A stretch of 64,000 bases of DNA from the NCBI RefSeq assembly GCF_017487405.1, contig NZ_CP062222.1, positions 186,001-250,000 on the forward strand, read 5' to 3'. Shown here in pieces: positions 9,394 to 18,131 of the stretch (positions are counted from its first letter, which is position 1; each line of letters begins with the position of its first letter). The notes under the pieces were generated by a model. The model was not told the DNA's origin. It saw only the letters and a program-made list of their open reading frames with translations, and did no database searches. Source of the stretch: Brevundimonas goettingensis (lineage in GTDB: Bacteria; Pseudomonadota; Alphaproteobacteria; Caulobacterales; Caulobacteraceae). The position numbers were made by a program, and so were the translations under genes.

Positions 9394-9846
9394 TCAGGCC
9401 CTTCCGCCTAGCATCCGCGAGGCGGTGAAGGCGAGGGCCAGACCGAACAGGACGTGGGCCACAAGGCCGAGGCCGAGCATCATCGCGGTCGGCGCGTGCC
9501 GCTCGGGCGCGTTGGAGAGGGGCACGACGATGGCGTTCATGATCCCGTAGACGCAGATCCCGAACATCGGCCCGGCGATCAGCGGCTTCTTCAGCAGGAC
9601 CGGCGCCTGTCCGGCAGCGATCACGAAGATGGCCGCAAAGACGATGGCGATGGCGAAATGCGACACGAGCCCCAACGCGGCCGCCGGTAACCCGCCCTTG
9701 AACGCCGCCTTGCCCAGCCAGCCGCTGGCCACGGACTGCAGAATTGCCATGGGCGTCGCCGGGCGATAGATGACGAAAGCGGTCAGGATATCCGCCGCCC
9801 CGCCCGCGAGACCCGCGAGCAGGATGGCGATGGGCTTGCTGGACAT
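9394..9846 (-). CDS. small integral membrane protein
   Basis: A 150-residue protein with four likely membrane helices (about residues 5-25, 55-80, 85-110 and 125-145) and Gly/Ala-rich packing motifs. It resembles uncharacterised YagU/DUF1440-like inner-membrane proteins in size and layout, but I cannot place it in a named family with confidence. The ATG at 9846 follows a purine-rich GGGAGGGACC. It may be the first gene of a short transcript with the acidic 67-residue protein. Confidence 0.7.
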   Translation of the reverse strand: MSSKPIAILLAGLAGGAADILTAFVIYRPATPMAILQSVASGWLGKAAFKGGLPAAALGLVSHFAIAIVFAAIFVIAAGQAPVLLKKPLIAGPMFGICVYGIMNAIVVPLSNAPERHAPTAMMLGLGLVAHVLFGLALAFTASRMLGGRA

Positions 9847-10008
9847 GGTCCCTCCCGGGCTCTGCGGCCCCTGCGCTCCCTCCCCGGAGCCAAGCGAGCG
9901 TCGCGCTTTGCGCAGAGGGTTGCAAGGGGCTGTAAGCGCCGTGCCGGGCGGGTCCGGGATGTCTGATCCAGCTGGTGAGGTCAGGGCCGTAGATCAACCC
10001 GTCGGGGC

Positions 10009-10401
10009 CTAGCGTTGGGCGAACAGGCCGTTCATGCTCTTCCACTGGTATCGCTCCACCGGGCTTTCGCTGCCTGGGACGTCGAACGAAAACTCCACCA
10101 GACCCACCGTCGGACAGACGACGCTGATGGTGGCGCCGCGATCGGAGATCGCGCTGATCTCGTTGCAAGGCATCGCCCAATACCGTCTGGGTCGGGCGGA
10201 ATAGCGGAAGGCGCCGTTCAGGAAATCCGGGGGTGGCAAGGCGGACAGCAGTGGCGGCCCGACCGTTGTCCGGAAACAGCCGATCGCATCCCGGGCGCAG
10301 GGCGACAGTGGGTCGCCGGGATCCTCTTTCTCCACCGCATCCTGGTCATCGCGAAAGGCCGCCCACGTCTCGCCGGACGCAGGATCGACGAACATGGACA
10401 T
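10009..10401 (-). CDS. unknown protein; probably the 3' part of a broken lipoprotein gene
   Basis: A 130-residue open frame with balanced amino acid content (ISDRGATISVVCPTVGLVEF) and no recognised family. It lacks a signal peptide, but in the same frame 147 bp upstream (ATG at 10548) begins MRLIVCALVLSTLGAC, a good lipoprotein signal with an LGAC lipobox. In-frame reading between them hits a stop, while a different frame gives sensible sequence (EEVSGLDYRVAYK) that joins smoothly to this ORF (ATEGGFKGMSMF) after one frame change. The intact protein would be a lipoprotein of about 179 residues. Either two compensating indels broke the gene, or the assembly has errors in the C-rich runs. Confidence 0.6.
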   Translation of the reverse strand: MSMFVDPASGETWAAFRDDQDAVEKEDPGDPLSPCARDAIGCFRTTVGPPLLSALPPPDFLNGAFRYSARPRRYWAMPCNEISAISDRGATISVVCPTVGLVEFSFDVPGSESPVERYQWKSMNGLFAQR

Positions 10402-10653
10402 GCCCTTGAAGCCGCCCTCCGTCGCTTATAGGCGACGCGATAATCGAGACCGCTCACCTCTTCGTCGCGTCGGGGGTTCGTGTTGAGAGTGGGGGCGGGG
10501 ACAGGCTCCGAGCGTAGACAGGACAAGGGCGCAAACGATCAAACGCATGGCGGGAGGTTAAACCGGGCAATATCCGCCTTCCACCCCTGACGGTCGCCCG
10601 CTGGTCCGGTATCCGGAGGTGTGGGGTTGTATGGTCACGACCCGTTGCGGACA

Positions 10654-12129
10654 TCAGTTCGGATCGCGGGCCTCGATGGCGAGGCCCGACACCCAGGTCT
10701 CGAGGACCGCCGTATCGTTCATGTCGCCTTCGAAGCGATGGACGGGCGCGACCGGCTGATTGTGCCCGCGCGCCCGGCCGATGTAGAATTTCATGGGTAG
10801 GGACATCTGGCCGAGGCCACTCGGCACATTGATGTCGCGGACTTCCATGTAGATGGTGTCGGCGCCGGTCTCATGCCCGATGGGCGTGGCGCCGAGCCGG
10901 CCCCATAAATCCACCGCGTCGAGACAGGCCGACATGCACGCCTCGTCCGTCAGCACAAACACCTTACCGACGGGCGGATGATAGGGCGCCGCATCGGCAT
11001 TCCCGGGATCGTCGCCGACGCTCGGCGGTATGATCCAGCGATCGTCGCCCTTCGCGATCGCCGCCTCCAGTCCGGCGATGGATGCGCGATACCATTCTCG
11101 CGTACCGGGCGAGAGATTGCCATTCACGTCCCGTTTCTTGAGCCCGTGACGCAGGGACTGCACATTGGCCTCGGACGCTCTCCAGACCACGGTCATCGGA
11201 GGCTCCTGCGCGTGCTCGAAGGCGCCAGCGCCCCAGATCGCTTCGGCGATACGAGCCGACCATGCCGACGAGCCGCCGCCGTTCCCCCGCAGGTCGAAGA
11301 CGATGGTGGGCGCGTGACGCAGGGCGTCCGCCTGCGCTGAAATCTCTGCGAGGAGAGCCTCCAAGGCGCGGCCGTCGTCGCTCTCGGGGTTTCCGTTGAA
11401 GGTCGGAAGCGTGATCCAGTAGGCGCCGTCATCCTGCCGGCGCATTCCGGTGACCTGGCGCGGCGGCGAGTCGAAGACCTTGTAGCGAGAAAAGAACCCG
11501 GGTTCGGCCGTTCGCCAGTCGAGATCGATCGAGACCTCGCCGCCCTCGCTGTCGAACACGCAGTGCCGGATGGGCGCGACATAGGGGTCGCCGGTGTCCA
11601 GCATGACCATCGCGGCGAATATGGCCCGCTGGGAGGCGAGCTCCCAGCGACCGAAGCGGGCGCCCACCCGATCCTTTCCGATCTGGAAGGCGTCACGACC
11701 GTCGCACGACTTGAGGTGGGCGCCCACGGAAACGCCTGACCATGCCTCGGCCCGTGTCACCACCAGCCCCCGGCTTCCATCATCCCCCGCGATAAACCCC
11801 GGCCAGGCCCTTACCTGATCGGGGGTCGCCCCGAAGACTCCGAACCCGAGGTGACCGTCGTCGAAGGCGGCGGTGTAGTGCTGGATGGCGAAGAAATAGT
11901 CGGCAAAGCTGCGGGCTGTTCGGGCCCGATCCAGCGCCAGGGCGTATTGCGTTTCGTTCGTCGATGAAAAACTCGGGTCGTCGGGATTGACCATCCCCGG
12001 GTGACTCGAGGCGACGGCGTCATGGATCGCCGTGGCGTCCACTCGCAGGGTTTCAGCCCAATCCCTGCCCGTCTCGGCCTGAGCGGCGGCCAGACCGACC
12101 GACGCCGCAAGATAAAGCCAGATCGACAT
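10654..12129 (-). CDS. secreted S41-like (C-terminal processing protease family) peptidase
   Basis: A 491-residue protein with a signal peptide (MSIWLYLAASVGLAAAQA). The fold signature of S41 peptidases is present: IVFDLRGNGGGSS near residue 282 and, near residue 397, FVLTDEACMSACLDAVDLWG, where the Ser of MSAC sits where the catalytic nucleophile is expected. No PDZ domain is visible between the N-terminal helical domain and the protease core. Such enzymes cleave peptide tails in the periplasm. The usual Ser-Lys dyad could not be confirmed by eye, so it might be inactive or have a different specificity. It is monocistronic, with long gaps on both sides. Confidence 0.75.
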   Translation of the reverse strand: MSIWLYLAASVGLAAAQAETGRDWAETLRVDATAIHDAVASSHPGMVNPDDPSFSSTNETQYALALDRARTARSFADYFFAIQHYTAAFDDGHLGFGVFGATPDQVRAWPGFIAGDDGSRGLVVTRAEAWSGVSVGAHLKSCDGRDAFQIGKDRVGARFGRWELASQRAIFAAMVMLDTGDPYVAPIRHCVFDSEGGEVSIDLDWRTAEPGFFSRYKVFDSPPRQVTGMRRQDDGAYWITLPTFNGNPESDDGRALEALLAEISAQADALRHAPTIVFDLRGNGGGSSAWSARIAEAIWGAGAFEHAQEPPMTVVWRASEANVQSLRHGLKKRDVNGNLSPGTREWYRASIAGLEAAIAKGDDRWIIPPSVGDDPGNADAAPYHPPVGKVFVLTDEACMSACLDAVDLWGRLGATPIGHETGADTIYMEVRDINVPSGLGQMSLPMKFYIGRARGHNQPVAPVHRFEGDMNDTAVLETWVSGLAIEARDPN

Positions 12130-12635
12130 CCATCACCCCCATTCTCAGGCATGATGGACGACCGGTTGTTCGCTGCCTATCCCTTGCGACGGTACACAGG
12201 TCGAAGTGGCCTGGCCGCAGTGATCGCTCAACGTCCGCCTCCCACCCTGTCGCGACCTTGTGGAGATCCGCTTTCGAGGCGGAAGTCGACGCAACGGGTC
12301 GTCTCTTGCATCTCGGCATACGCGGCCCGCCGCGGGCGGCGAGATCGTCAGGGTCGGGAGGGGCGAAGGGATCTACAGGCCACGGATCGGCAGGACGGAG
12401 CCGGCCGACATGAACTGGCCAAGGAAAAAGGGCCGCCTCGCTTGTGCGGGGCGGCCCTTGCTCACTCCGGCCCGAGCCCCGCGGGGTCGGCGGCGGGTCG
12501 CGGGGACCAGCCGGAGGGAGTGTCTGTTCCTCCCCAGGTGGGGAGGCGCTGGATCCGGATGCGTTGGGTGGGGTTGGCCCCCTCCACCATGACGCAAGCG
12601 CGTCGCGGTACCCTTCCCGTTGAGGGGGACGGATT
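12130..12635. other. non-coding gap between the S41 gene and recA
   Basis: No convincing gene lies in these 506 bases; short frames here are Arg/Pro-rich as expected from GC bias. It holds two inverted repeats: the recA terminator listed separately, and CCTCCCC-AGGT-GGGGAGG at 12529-12546, a 7 bp stem with no T run. The left end carries the upstream region of the S41 gene, without a clear promoter. Confidence 0.6.
12422..12458 (-). terminator. rho-independent terminator downstream of recA
   Basis: On the minus strand a 10 bp stem AAGGGCCGCC / GGCGGCCCTT with a 12-base loop is followed at once by TTTTTCC. It lies about 180 bp past the recA stop and is the first terminator-like structure in that direction. 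Confidence 0.75.
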
Positions 12636-13718
12636 CTACCCCTCCAGATCCTGACCTTCGTCCGGCTCGGGCGTGCCCAGCAGGTCGTCGGCGATCTTGT
12701 TCTGCGATTTACGCACCTTGTCCTCGATGGCGTCTGCCATGTCGGGGTTGGCCTTGAGGAAGGCGCGGACGTTCTCGCGGCCCTGACCGATGCGGGTCGA
12801 GTCATAGGAGAACCAGCTGCCCGACTTCTCGATCACCCCGGCCTTGACGCCCAGGTCGATGACCTCGCCCAGCTTGGAGATGCCCTCGCCGTACATGATG
12901 TCGAAGATGACCTCGCGGAACGGCGGGGCGACCTTGTTCTTGACGACCTTGACCCGGGTGGTGTTGCCCGTGACCTCGTCGCGGTCCTTGATCGCGCCGG
13001 TGCGACGGATGTCCAGACGGACCGAGGCGTAGAACTTGAGCGCATTGCCGCCCGTCGTCGTTTCCGGCGAGCCGTACATGACGCCGATCTTGTGACGGAT
13101 CTGGTTGATGAACAGGACGATGCACTGGGTCTTGTTGATCGAGCCCGTCAGCTTGCGCAGGGCCTGGGACATCAGGCGGGCCTGAAGACCCGGCAGGCTG
13201 TCGCCCATCTCGCCCTCGATTTCGGCGCGGGGCGTAAGCGCAGCGACCGAGTCGACCACCACGATATCGACCGCGCCCGAGCGCACCAGGGTGTCGACGA
13301 TCTCGAGCGCCTGTTCGCCATTATCGGGCTGGGAGACCAGCAGTTCGTCGAGGTTGACGCCCAGCTTCTGGGCGTAGGACGGATCCAGCGCGTGTTCGGC
13401 GTCGACGAAGGCGGCGGTGCCGCCCGCCTTCTGGATCTCGGCCACCGTGTGCAGGGCCAGGGTCGTCTTGCCCGAGGACTCAGGGCCGAAGACCTCGATC
13501 ACCCGGCCGCGCGGCAGACCGCCGATGCCGAGCGCGATGTCCAGACCCAGCGAACCGGTCGAGACCGAGGGGATCACCTCGGCGACGCCGTTCTTGCCCA
13601 GTTTCATCACCGAGCCCTTGCCGAAGGCGCGATCGATCTGCGCGATCGCCGCCTCCAGGGCGCGTTGCTTGTCGCCGTCTTCCTTGCCCACCAATTTCAA
13701 TGCCGCCTGCGAAGCCAT
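12636..13718 (-). CDS. recA: RecA recombinase
   Basis: A 360-residue RecA. The start chosen is ATG at 13718 ([10 protein letters not shown]), which matches the usual N-terminus and follows GGGAGA; frames upstream are extension. Walker A is at residues 78-86 (GPESSGKTT), the co-protease/ATP-sensing region follows ([18 protein letters not shown]), with Walker B ([12 protein letters not shown]), the DNA-binding loop 1 region ([20 protein letters not shown]), and loop 2 ([20 protein letters not shown]). The acidic C-tail ([12 protein letters not shown]) is typical. It carries out strand exchange and triggers LexA self-cleavage. Two SOS boxes upstream indicate LexA control. Confidence 0.98.
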   Translation of the reverse strand: MASQAALKLVGKEDGDKQRALEAAIAQIDRAFGKGSVMKLGKNGVAEVIPSVSTGSLGLDIALGIGGLPRGRVIEVFGPESSGKTTLALHTVAEIQKAGGTAAFVDAEHALDPSYAQKLGVNLDELLVSQPDNGEQALEIVDTLVRSGAVDIVVVDSVAALTPRAEIEGEMGDSLPGLQARLMSQALRKLTGSINKTQCIVLFINQIRHKIGVMYGSPETTTGGNALKFYASVRLDIRRTGAIKDRDEVTGNTTRVKVVKNKVAPPFREVIFDIMYGEGISKLGEVIDLGVKAGVIEKSGSWFSYDSTRIGQGRENVRAFLKANPDMADAIEDKVRKSQNKIADDLLGTPEPDEGQDLEG

Positions 13719-13788
13719 CTTACCGTTCTCCCTTGCCATGATTCCCATCAATGCCGTGGGAGAGACCCGCCGTGGACCCGCTCCCTGT

Positions 13789-13803
13789 GAACAGATGTAG
13801 AAC
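13789..13803 (-). promoter_or_regulatory. LexA (SOS) box 1 of recA
   Basis: Reads GTTCTACATCTGTTC on the minus strand, an exact match to the alphaproteobacterial SOS box GTTC-N7-GTTC. It is 71 bp upstream of the recA ATG. Confidence 0.88.
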
Positions 13804-13835
13804 ACGCTTCCGGGCGGTTGCCAAGACGTTCCTGA

Positions 13836-13850
13836 GAACATCCGTGGAAC
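13836..13850 (-). promoter_or_regulatory. second LexA-like box of recA
   Basis: Reads GTTCCACGGATGTTC on the minus strand, also an exact GTTC-N7-GTTC. Its start lies 47 bp from that of box 1, roughly 4.5 helical turns. It could be a second operator of recA or serve a transcript running to the right. Confidence 0.75.
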
Positions 13851-13934
13851 ATCTATGGGTCATGCGACCGTTTCTGACGCATTAAGCCGCGGTTAGAAAT
13901 GCAACCGTGGCCGCCGCTGATCGTTAACGACGAC

Positions 13935-14084
13935 ATGACATGCCACCATGACGACCCTCACGCCCATGACTATCGCGCCGCCACCGTCACCGGTGATCTG
14001 GCCGCATTCCTGCATCGCCACAATCGCCCGCTGATCCTCGCCGGGGCGGCGGTCGCGGCCGTGCTTCTGCTGATCGTGATCTAG
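13935..14084 (+). CDS. small single-pass membrane protein
   Basis: A 49-residue ORF that begins with a His/Asp-rich stretch (MTCHHDDPHAHDY) and ends in one hydrophobic helix (residues 32-49) running to the C-terminus, the layout of a tail-anchored small protein. An in-frame upstream start at 13899 is possible, but the ATG at 13935 gives the better composition. It diverges from recA and its start lies about 85 bp from the nearer SOS box, so it may be damage-regulated. The His-rich head might bind metal. No family is recognised; the ORF could be chance, though its hydrophobic profile is convincing. Confidence 0.5.
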   Translation: MTCHHDDPHAHDYRAATVTGDLAAFLHRHNRPLILAGAAVAAVLLLIVI

Positions 14085-14088
14085 CGGC

Positions 14089-15978
14089 TCAGCCCGCCGA
14101 GGCGGCCGGAGGCTCCGCCGGTTCGGCGAAACGGGCCGTCATCGACACCCCGCAGGCGAAGATCAGACAGGCCGCGGCGCATCCGGCCAGGGCGCGCGCC
14201 ACCTGGGGCGGGGCCAGAGGCCGGACGAACATCAGGATCAGCAGGCCGAGCGGAGCGAGAACGCCCGGCAGGTCCATGCCTATGCCGAGGAAGATCGGGT
14301 GGGCCAGGCTGGCGATCCAGCCGCCGCCGACGACCGTGACGACCGCCGCGGGGATCAGCGAGGCCTTCGAGACCAGACGCGCGCCGATCGCGGCCGACAG
14401 GGCCGCCGCCGCCGCCGCCGCGAGCGCGGGCCAGGTCAGCAGGAAGGCCGCCTCGGGCGCGACCGCCTGGGCCCCGGCCCCGAGCAGGCCGATCAGCAGG
14501 ATCAGCCCCAGCCAGCCGCCCCAGACCGAGCGCGGCGCGGCCTGCGACCACAGGCTGAGGCCCGCGGCGATCACGGCCGCTCCTATCAGGACGGGAATGA
14601 AGCCGCCCATGACGGTGGCCAGCAGGGCCGCGCCCACCACCAGCCCCGCCAGCACCCGCCGCCCGACCACATCGCGCCCGGCCAGCGCCGCCAGAGCCAC
14701 GGCAAGAACGGTCAGAGCCACGCCGCCCTCGATCCACGGCAGACGCCGCAGCAGGACATAATAGGTGTCCGCCGAGGTGACCCGGCTGGCGATGGGTCCC
14801 GCCAGCAACCGCACCGCCTGGGCCAGGACCAGACAGGTCGTCAGGAACCACAGCCCGCCCAGCAGGCCGCGTCCGATGTCGGCGACGGTCAGACCCCCCG
14901 CGACCTGGGATGCCGCATGCCGTCCGCCCCAGACCGCGAACAGGAACAGGGCCGCCGTGAGCCCGATCAGGATCCAGCCCGTCGCCGGCGCATGGGCGAC
15001 GATCAGGTGGTCGAGAACGTCGGCATAGACCCGGCTCTCGCCGCGCGCGGGCAGGGCGGGGGCGCGCAGCAGGGCGTCCGCAGCCTCCAGCGCCTGGGAG
15101 CCGATGTGCTGGACGCTGCCCTGATCCAGGGCGTCGGGCGTCGAGGTCGGGGAATGGTACTGGGCCGGGCGGCCGATGAAGGCCAGGTTGATCCCCGGCA
15201 GCCCCTGTTTGCGCGGCACGGTGAAGTCGGTGCCGTTCGGCATCAGGCTGTAGATCAGCACCGCCAGGGAGTTGCTGGTCGCCCCGCCGTCCGCCCTGGC
15301 CGCCGCCCGGGTGAACAGGTCGATGGTCTGGCGGTTGCCCGGACCCGTTTCGAACATCATGGCGCGGCCGCCGCCGCCCCGGGCCTCGAGGTTGACGATG
15401 GCGCCGACGCGGTCGCGTAAGGGGTGGGTCGTGAAGAAGTTGCGCGCCCCGTCCAGACCCAGCTCCTCGCCGTCGGTCAGGAGGACGATCAGGTCACGGT
15501 CGGCCAGGCCGCGCGCCTTGATGGCCCGCACGGCTTCCAGAATGGCCGCGACCCCGGCCGTGTCGTCGGCCGCGCCCGGCGACTTTGCGACACTGTCATA
15601 GTGGGCCATCAGGACCACGGCGGGCTTCGTCGGATCGCGGCCGGGCAGGACGCCGACCAGACTGATCGCCGGCTTCGACGGATCCAGCCCCCATTTCGTC
15701 AGGCGCGCCTTCGCGAAGTCCTCCAGCGGGCCGGCATGCAGGCTGGGGCTCAGCCCCAGGGCCGTCATCCGCCCGAACAGATAGCCGCGCACCGCCTCAT
15801 GCTCCGGCGTGCCCAGCGGATGGGGTTTTGCGGCGATGATGCGCACATCGGTCATGGCGCGCGCGGTCGAGAAGGCGGTCGCCGGCGTCTCCGGCCCCCT
15901 GGGCGACGGCGTCTGCAGGGCGATCACGCCGATGAACAGCGCAAGCGCCAGCGAGCCGAGAAGCAGGGCGAGCCGCAT
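14089..15978 (-). CDS. M28 family zinc peptidase with C-terminal membrane domain
   Basis: A 629-residue protein starting with a signal anchor (MRLALLLGSLALALFIGVI). Residues about 40-300 are an M28 aminopeptidase domain with the zinc motifs in order: MAHYDSV near residue 124, ADDTAGV, the catalytic LLTDGEELGLDG near 165 and NLEARG. After residue 330 come eight or nine hydrophobic helices. Family members remove N-terminal residues from peptides outside the cytoplasm, and the same architecture occurs in Fxna-like and vacuolar membrane proteases. It converges with the 49-residue ORF, only 4 bp apart, and is probably monocistronic. Confidence 0.88.
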   Translation of the reverse strand: MRLALLLGSLALALFIGVIALQTPSPRGPETPATAFSTARAMTDVRIIAAKPHPLGTPEHEAVRGYLFGRMTALGLSPSLHAGPLEDFAKARLTKWGLDPSKPAISLVGVLPGRDPTKPAVVLMAHYDSVAKSPGAADDTAGVAAILEAVRAIKARGLADRDLIVLLTDGEELGLDGARNFFTTHPLRDRVGAIVNLEARGGGGRAMMFETGPGNRQTIDLFTRAAARADGGATSNSLAVLIYSLMPNGTDFTVPRKQGLPGINLAFIGRPAQYHSPTSTPDALDQGSVQHIGSQALEAADALLRAPALPARGESRVYADVLDHLIVAHAPATGWILIGLTAALFLFAVWGGRHAASQVAGGLTVADIGRGLLGGLWFLTTCLVLAQAVRLLAGPIASRVTSADTYYVLLRRLPWIEGGVALTVLAVALAALAGRDVVGRRVLAGLVVGAALLATVMGGFIPVLIGAAVIAAGLSLWSQAAPRSVWGGWLGLILLIGLLGAGAQAVAPEAAFLLTWPALAAAAAAALSAAIGARLVSKASLIPAAVVTVVGGGWIASLAHPIFLGIGMDLPGVLAPLGLLILMFVRPLAPPQVARALAGCAAACLIFACGVSMTARFAEPAEPPAASAG

Positions 15979-16075
15979 GATGATCCCCTCCGATCAGAGA
16001 CAAGACTGTAGGTGTGCGGACGAGGGTTTGGGAAGTCGGTTCGCCTGCCAGAGTGCGGGATTGGGCAGGAGGAAA

Positions 16076-16894
16076 TCAGGCCGCGCGGCTGAGCGCCGAG
16101 GGCGCCTTCACGAACAGGCCGCGGCGACCGTTGACGGGGCGGAAGGCGACCGTGTCCCCGTCCAGCCGCTCGTCGGTCCCGAGGAACAGGCAGCCGTCGT
16201 CGACCAGACGCCGCTCCAGCCCCTCGATGGCCATGCCGCGCTTGGCCGGGTCCATGTCCGAGAGCACATTGCGGCAGAAGATGACGTCATAGCGCGGGGC
16301 GCCGGCGATCGGCTCGTCCAGCAGGTTGGCGCGCTCGAACTGGACGACGTGGCGCAACTCTTCGCGGGCGGCCCACTGTTCGTCGGCCGGCTCGAACCAG
16401 CGCAGCATGGCCGAGGCGGACAGGCCGCGCTGGATCTCGAAGGTGGTGTAGCTGCCGGCCCGGGCCCGCTCGATCGCGCGCTGCGACAGGTCGGTGGCGA
16501 TGATCTCGACATTGGCGCCGGCTTCCAGCCCGCCCATCGCCAGGGACCAGGCCTCCTGGCCGTTGGAGCAGCCGGCCGACCAGACGCGGACCAGGCCGTT
16601 TTCGCGGACCCGGCCGATGGCGGGCAGAAGCTCGCGGGCGAAGGTGTCGAACGGCGCCCGGTCCCGACGGAACCAGGTCTCCGGGTTCAGCATGGTCTCG
16701 ATGACGGCCCAGCCGAGGGAGGCGACCGGCTTGGCCCAGAGGGCGCTCAGTAGGGCGTCGACGCTGTCGAAGCCTTCGCGGCGGGCCACGGGGGCCAGGC
16801 GGTGCTCGGCCAGATGAATCCGGTCGCGCGTCAGGCGGAAGCCGGCCCGGGAGGCCAGCAGCGTCTGGAGGCGTTCGAAATCGTCCTGGGTCAT
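16076..16894 (-). CDS. cheR: CheR-type protein-glutamate methyltransferase
   Basis: A 272-residue CheR. The N-terminal helical domain (FERLQTLLASRAGFRLT) is followed by the SAM-binding fold (VRVWSAGCSNGQEAWSLAM) and the motif YDVIFCRNVLSDMDPAKRG. CheR methylates glutamates of chemoreceptors using S-adenosylmethionine. It ends a three-gene set chpT - cheY-like - cheR, with only 20 bp to the response regulator upstream. No receptor, CheA, CheW or CheB gene is near, so this is an orphan set rather than a full chemotaxis operon, and it may act in a CtrA-linked pathway. Confidence 0.9.
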   Translation of the reverse strand: MTQDDFERLQTLLASRAGFRLTRDRIHLAEHRLAPVARREGFDSVDALLSALWAKPVASLGWAVIETMLNPETWFRRDRAPFDTFARELLPAIGRVRENGLVRVWSAGCSNGQEAWSLAMGGLEAGANVEIIATDLSQRAIERARAGSYTTFEIQRGLSASAMLRWFEPADEQWAAREELRHVVQFERANLLDEPIAGAPRYDVIFCRNVLSDMDPAKRGMAIEGLERRLVDDGCLFLGTDERLDGDTVAFRPVNGRRGLFVKAPSALSRAA

Positions 16895-16914
16895 GGCTTG
16901 TCCAGAAGACGTCC

Positions 16915-17286
16915 TCAGACGGCTCCCACCTCCGCCAGCTTGGATTGCAGGATCTCGCCGTCGAACGGCTTCATCACATAGTCGTCGGCGCCGGCCGCCA
17001 GGGCCTCGGCGATCCGGTCCGGCGCGGTCTCGATGGTGCAGAACAGCACCTTGGGCGTGGCGCCGCCGGGCTGCGAACGCAGGCGGCGCAGGAAGGTCAG
17101 GCCGTCCATGACGGGCATGTTCCAGTCCAGCAGGACGATGTCGGGCATGACCGAGGCGCAGTAGGACAGGGCCTCGGCGCCGTCCGCCGCCTCGTCGACC
17201 TCGAAGCCCAGACCCTCCACGATGCGCCGCGCGACCTTCCGGATGATCCGGCTGTCGTCGACGATAAGGCAGGTTCTGGCGTCCAA
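16915..17286 (-). CDS. CheY-like single-domain response regulator
   Basis: A 123-residue receiver domain without output domain. The acidic pair is D10-D11, the phosphoacceptor D54 (VLLDWNMPVMDG), the switch Thr T84 (FCTIET) and the conserved Lys K106 (DYVMKPF), so all catalytic residues are present. It could take phosphate from a histidine kinase and pass it on or bind a partner. Its position between chpT and cheR recalls the Caulobacter arrangement and suggests a link between CckA-ChpT signalling and motility; that is inference from context. Confidence 0.9.
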   Translation of the reverse strand: MDARTCLIVDDSRIIRKVARRIVEGLGFEVDEAADGAEALSYCASVMPDIVLLDWNMPVMDGLTFLRRLRSQPGGATPKVLFCTIETAPDRIAEALAAGADDYVMKPFDGEILQSKLAEVGAV

Positions 17287-17373
17287 GTCCGGGGTCTCCA
17301 GCGGGGGCTAAAGCGCCCTCACTTCAAGGTTATTATCGCTTTACGCCGGTTAACGAGCCGTTGGGAAAAGGGA

Positions 17374-18036
17374 TTAAGCGGGCATCCGGGCGACCAGGGC
17401 AACGCGGCCTTCCTCTGCGATGACGCTCAGGCTGCCGCCGGCTTCATGGGCGGTCAGCCACAGCCAGTAGGGCTGGATCCACTGTCCGGCCAGGCCCTCT
17501 TTGAGCCGCTCGCCCGACAGGCCGGTGATGGCTTCGGGCTTCAGCCGGGCGCGCGCGCCCTCGGCCAGACCGGTCAGGATCAGGGTGTCGCCGTCGCGCC
17601 GGCTGGTGATCACCGCCTCGCCGCCCGAGGGCAGGGCCCCGGCGGTCAGATAGGCGAGATTGAGCAGGGCCCGGGCCGAGGGCTTGTCGAAATCCGTCTC
17701 CGACACCCGCCAGTCCATGGTCGCCCGGCCGCCCTCGATCATCCCCGCGACCAGCCCCTTGAGCTCGTCGCCCGTGAACCGCTCGCTGGTCGTCGCCGCG
17801 CCGAAGGCCACGCGGCAGAAATAGACGAGGGACAGAAGCTTCGACGCGCTCTGGGTGATCAGGCCCAGGGCGTCGTCGCGCATGTCGGCGGCCGACGGAT
17901 CGTTGAGCAGGTCCAGGCCCGAATTGATCGCTCCGGCCGGGCTGACGAAGTCGTGGCACAGCTTGGCGGCGATGAAGGCGGCCAAGTCGGCGCCGGACAG
18001 TTCGGCGTTTACGTCGATGGTCAGATCGTCGGTCAT
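17374..18036 (-). CDS. chpT: ChpT histidine phosphotransferase
   Basis: A 220-residue protein from ATG at 18036 (an upstream ATG at 18057 would add MRRKRSF). The phosphorylated His is H28 in AAKLCHDFVSPAGAINSG, within the helical hairpin used for dimerisation, followed by DPSAADMRDDALGLI. The C-terminal half is a degenerate kinase-like fold ending in GRVALVARMPA. ChpT carries phosphate from the kinase CckA to CtrA and CpdR, so it controls the cell cycle regulator encoded 19 kb away in this window. It diverges from cysQ across 95 bp and leads the cheY-like/cheR pair across an 87 bp gap. Confidence 0.92.
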   Translation of the reverse strand: MTDDLTIDVNAELSGADLAAFIAAKLCHDFVSPAGAINSGLDLLNDPSAADMRDDALGLITQSASKLLSLVYFCRVAFGAATTSERFTGDELKGLVAGMIEGGRATMDWRVSETDFDKPSARALLNLAYLTAGALPSGGEAVITSRRDGDTLILTGLAEGARARLKPEAITGLSGERLKEGLAGQWIQPYWLWLTAHEAGGSLSVIAEEGRVALVARMPA

Positions 18037-18131
18037 GAAGCTTCTTTTTCGGCGCACGGAGAGGGTGGCTGCGCAAACTGGGGTGATTTGCCGGTTCGCG
18101 AAACCGGTCGGATCGGCTATCGACCCGCCCC

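Noticed and set aside
12529..12546. A second terminator in the recA downstream gap
   Set aside because: The hairpin has no T run on either strand and lies before the stronger terminator at 12422-12458.
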